From Roseburia sp. (GTDB lineage: Bacteria; Bacillota; Clostridia; Lachnospirales; Lachnospiraceae), in the NCBI GenBank assembly GCA_017626625.1, contig JAGAIK010000188.1, forward strand, positions 1-6,569: a stretch of 6,569 nt of DNA, written 5' to 3'. The notes beneath the pieces are model-generated. The model was not told where the DNA came from. It saw nothing but the letters and a program-made list of their open reading frames with translations, and made no database searches. This document shows positions 6,169 through 6,569 of this stretch, piece after piece (position 1 is the first letter of the stretch; the number at the start of each line of letters is the position of its first letter). Made by a program: the position numbers and the translations under genes.

Positions 6169-6465
6169 ATGGCGGTTGAGCAAGGAGATATCCTAGCTGT
6201 TGAGAAGATGAAAGGCTGCTATTTAGTTGTCAGCAAAAACTTTTTTAATGCTGCAGAACAAGCGGTTTTGTGCCCGATTGTCGAGAATGCGTTCCGGGAC
6301 CCACTGCATATTGATATTAAAACGGACGAAGTAGAAGGTACTGTATTGTGTGAACAGATGAGCCTGATTGACTTACGATACAGAGGTTATAAAAAAGTAA
6401 GCCGCCTTCATTATTCTGATATTATCGATATCACAGATGCGATACAAAGTATCTTTGATTATTAG
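6169..6465 (+). CDS. mazF: Divergent MazF/PemK-like toxin
   Basis: 98-residue partner of the antitoxin. MazF toxins are sequence-specific mRNA endoribonucleases that slow growth when released from MazE. Family features visible: N-terminal QGDI (5-8); VVSKNFFN (20-27), matching the usual VVSNDxFN; LCPI (34-37); LHIDI (46-50); GTVLCEQMSLIDLR (57-70), matching the usual GVxLCExxxxxD; and a C-terminal helix DIIDITDAIQSIF. It is oddly short between QGDI and VVS: the loop usually reading like F-P-x-G-x-E-Q-x-G-x-R-P is reduced to EKMKGCY (12-18). The usual catalytic Arg aligns with Cys17, and the usual Thr after CPI is Val38. RNase activity by the classical mechanism is therefore doubtful. The start ATG follows AGGTGG (6157-6162) by six bases. 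The gene looks more AT-rich than lon and pyk, which fits horizontal acquisition. It could be an inactive or altered-mechanism toxin. Confidence 0.78.
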   Translation: MAVEQGDILAVEKMKGCYLVVSKNFFNAAEQAVLCPIVENAFRDPLHIDIKTDEVEGTVLCEQMSLIDLRYRGYKKVSRLHYSDIIDITDAIQSIFDY

Positions 6466-6541
6466 TAAGTACAGTGAATGTGTCACACACTGGGGTAGGA
6501 AGCATTTATAACAGACTGGGAAAGTTCATAACGATTAACAG
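6466..6541 (+). other. Non-coding tail after the toxin gene
   Basis: No ORF, promoter or + strand terminator is convincing here. An imperfect hairpin at about 6471-6491 (CAG...TGTG TCA CACA CTG, with a four-base bulge) is followed by GGGGTAGG rather than T bases, so it is not a normal terminator. How the toxin-antitoxin transcript ends is not visible in the window. Confidence 0.4.
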
Positions 6542-6562
6542 AAAAAAACTGCCGCACCGGCA
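6542..6562 (-). terminator. Candidate minus-strand intrinsic terminator
   Basis: TGCCG (6550-6554) pairs with CGGCA (6558-6562) around a three-base loop CAC. Read on the minus strand, the stem is followed after AG by seven T (complement of 6542-6548). The arrangement suggests a gene on the minus strand ending just beyond the right edge, convergent with the toxin-antitoxin operon. The stem is only 5 bp, so strength is uncertain. Confidence 0.5.
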
Positions 6563-6569
6563 AAATACA

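Noticed and set aside
6471..6491. Terminator for the mazEF-like operon
   Set aside because: The hairpin is interrupted by a bulge and is followed by GGGGTAGG instead of a T-run.
1..6569. CRISPR array, tRNA, rRNA, insertion sequence or prophage genes
   Set aside because: No regularly spaced repeats, no cloverleaf or rRNA signatures, and no transposase, integrase or structural phage genes were seen on either strand.

Overview
The window reads as chromosomal DNA of a low-to-moderate GC clostridial Bacillota, most likely a Lachnospiraceae-type gut anaerobe. Reasons are the lon-engB gene order, strong purine-rich Shine-Dalgarno sites, a YqeA-like clostridial form of carbamate kinase, and a long pyruvate kinase with the extra C-terminal domain typical of Bacillota. 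The genus cannot be fixed from the sequence alone. All six genes I can support are on the + strand. They fall into three blocks.

Block 1 (1-2923) is protein quality control and ribosome assembly. It holds the 3' nine-tenths of lon (ATP-dependent protease La, cut by the left window edge), then engB (GTPase for 50S subunit assembly), and ends at a clear intrinsic terminator at 2898-2923.

Block 2 (2924-5837) is energy metabolism. A candidate extended -10 promoter (2968-2996) leads through an approximately 80-nt leader with a hairpin into arcC (carbamate kinase). pyk (pyruvate kinase) follows only tens of bases later. Both enzymes can make ATP by substrate-level phosphorylation, from carbamoyl phosphate and PEP, so the pair looks like an ATP-yielding bicistron. 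No arginine deiminase or ornithine carbamoyltransferase gene is in view. No convincing terminator follows pyk.

Block 3 (5867-6465) is a compact type II toxin-antitoxin cassette: a MazE-like antitoxin and a MazF/PemK-like protein three bases apart. It has its own promoter with a perfect TTGACA -35 box. Two copies of the palindromic octamer GTATATAC cover the -10 region and look like an autoregulatory operator. The toxin is divergent: it seems to lack the beta1-beta2 loop and the Arg and Thr used by classical MazF RNases, although the antitoxin keeps its usual toxin-binding tail.

The last ~100 bases hold no gene. They end in a small hairpin that reads as an intrinsic terminator on the minus strand, suggesting a convergent gene just beyond the right edge.

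The most noteworthy points are the atypical MazF-like protein, the twin-palindrome operator, the GHE-for-GGN change in the phosphate-binding loop of the carbamate kinase, and a short insertion in the pyruvate kinase B domain. I found no wholly new multi-gene system, CRISPR array, tRNA, rRNA or insertion sequence.
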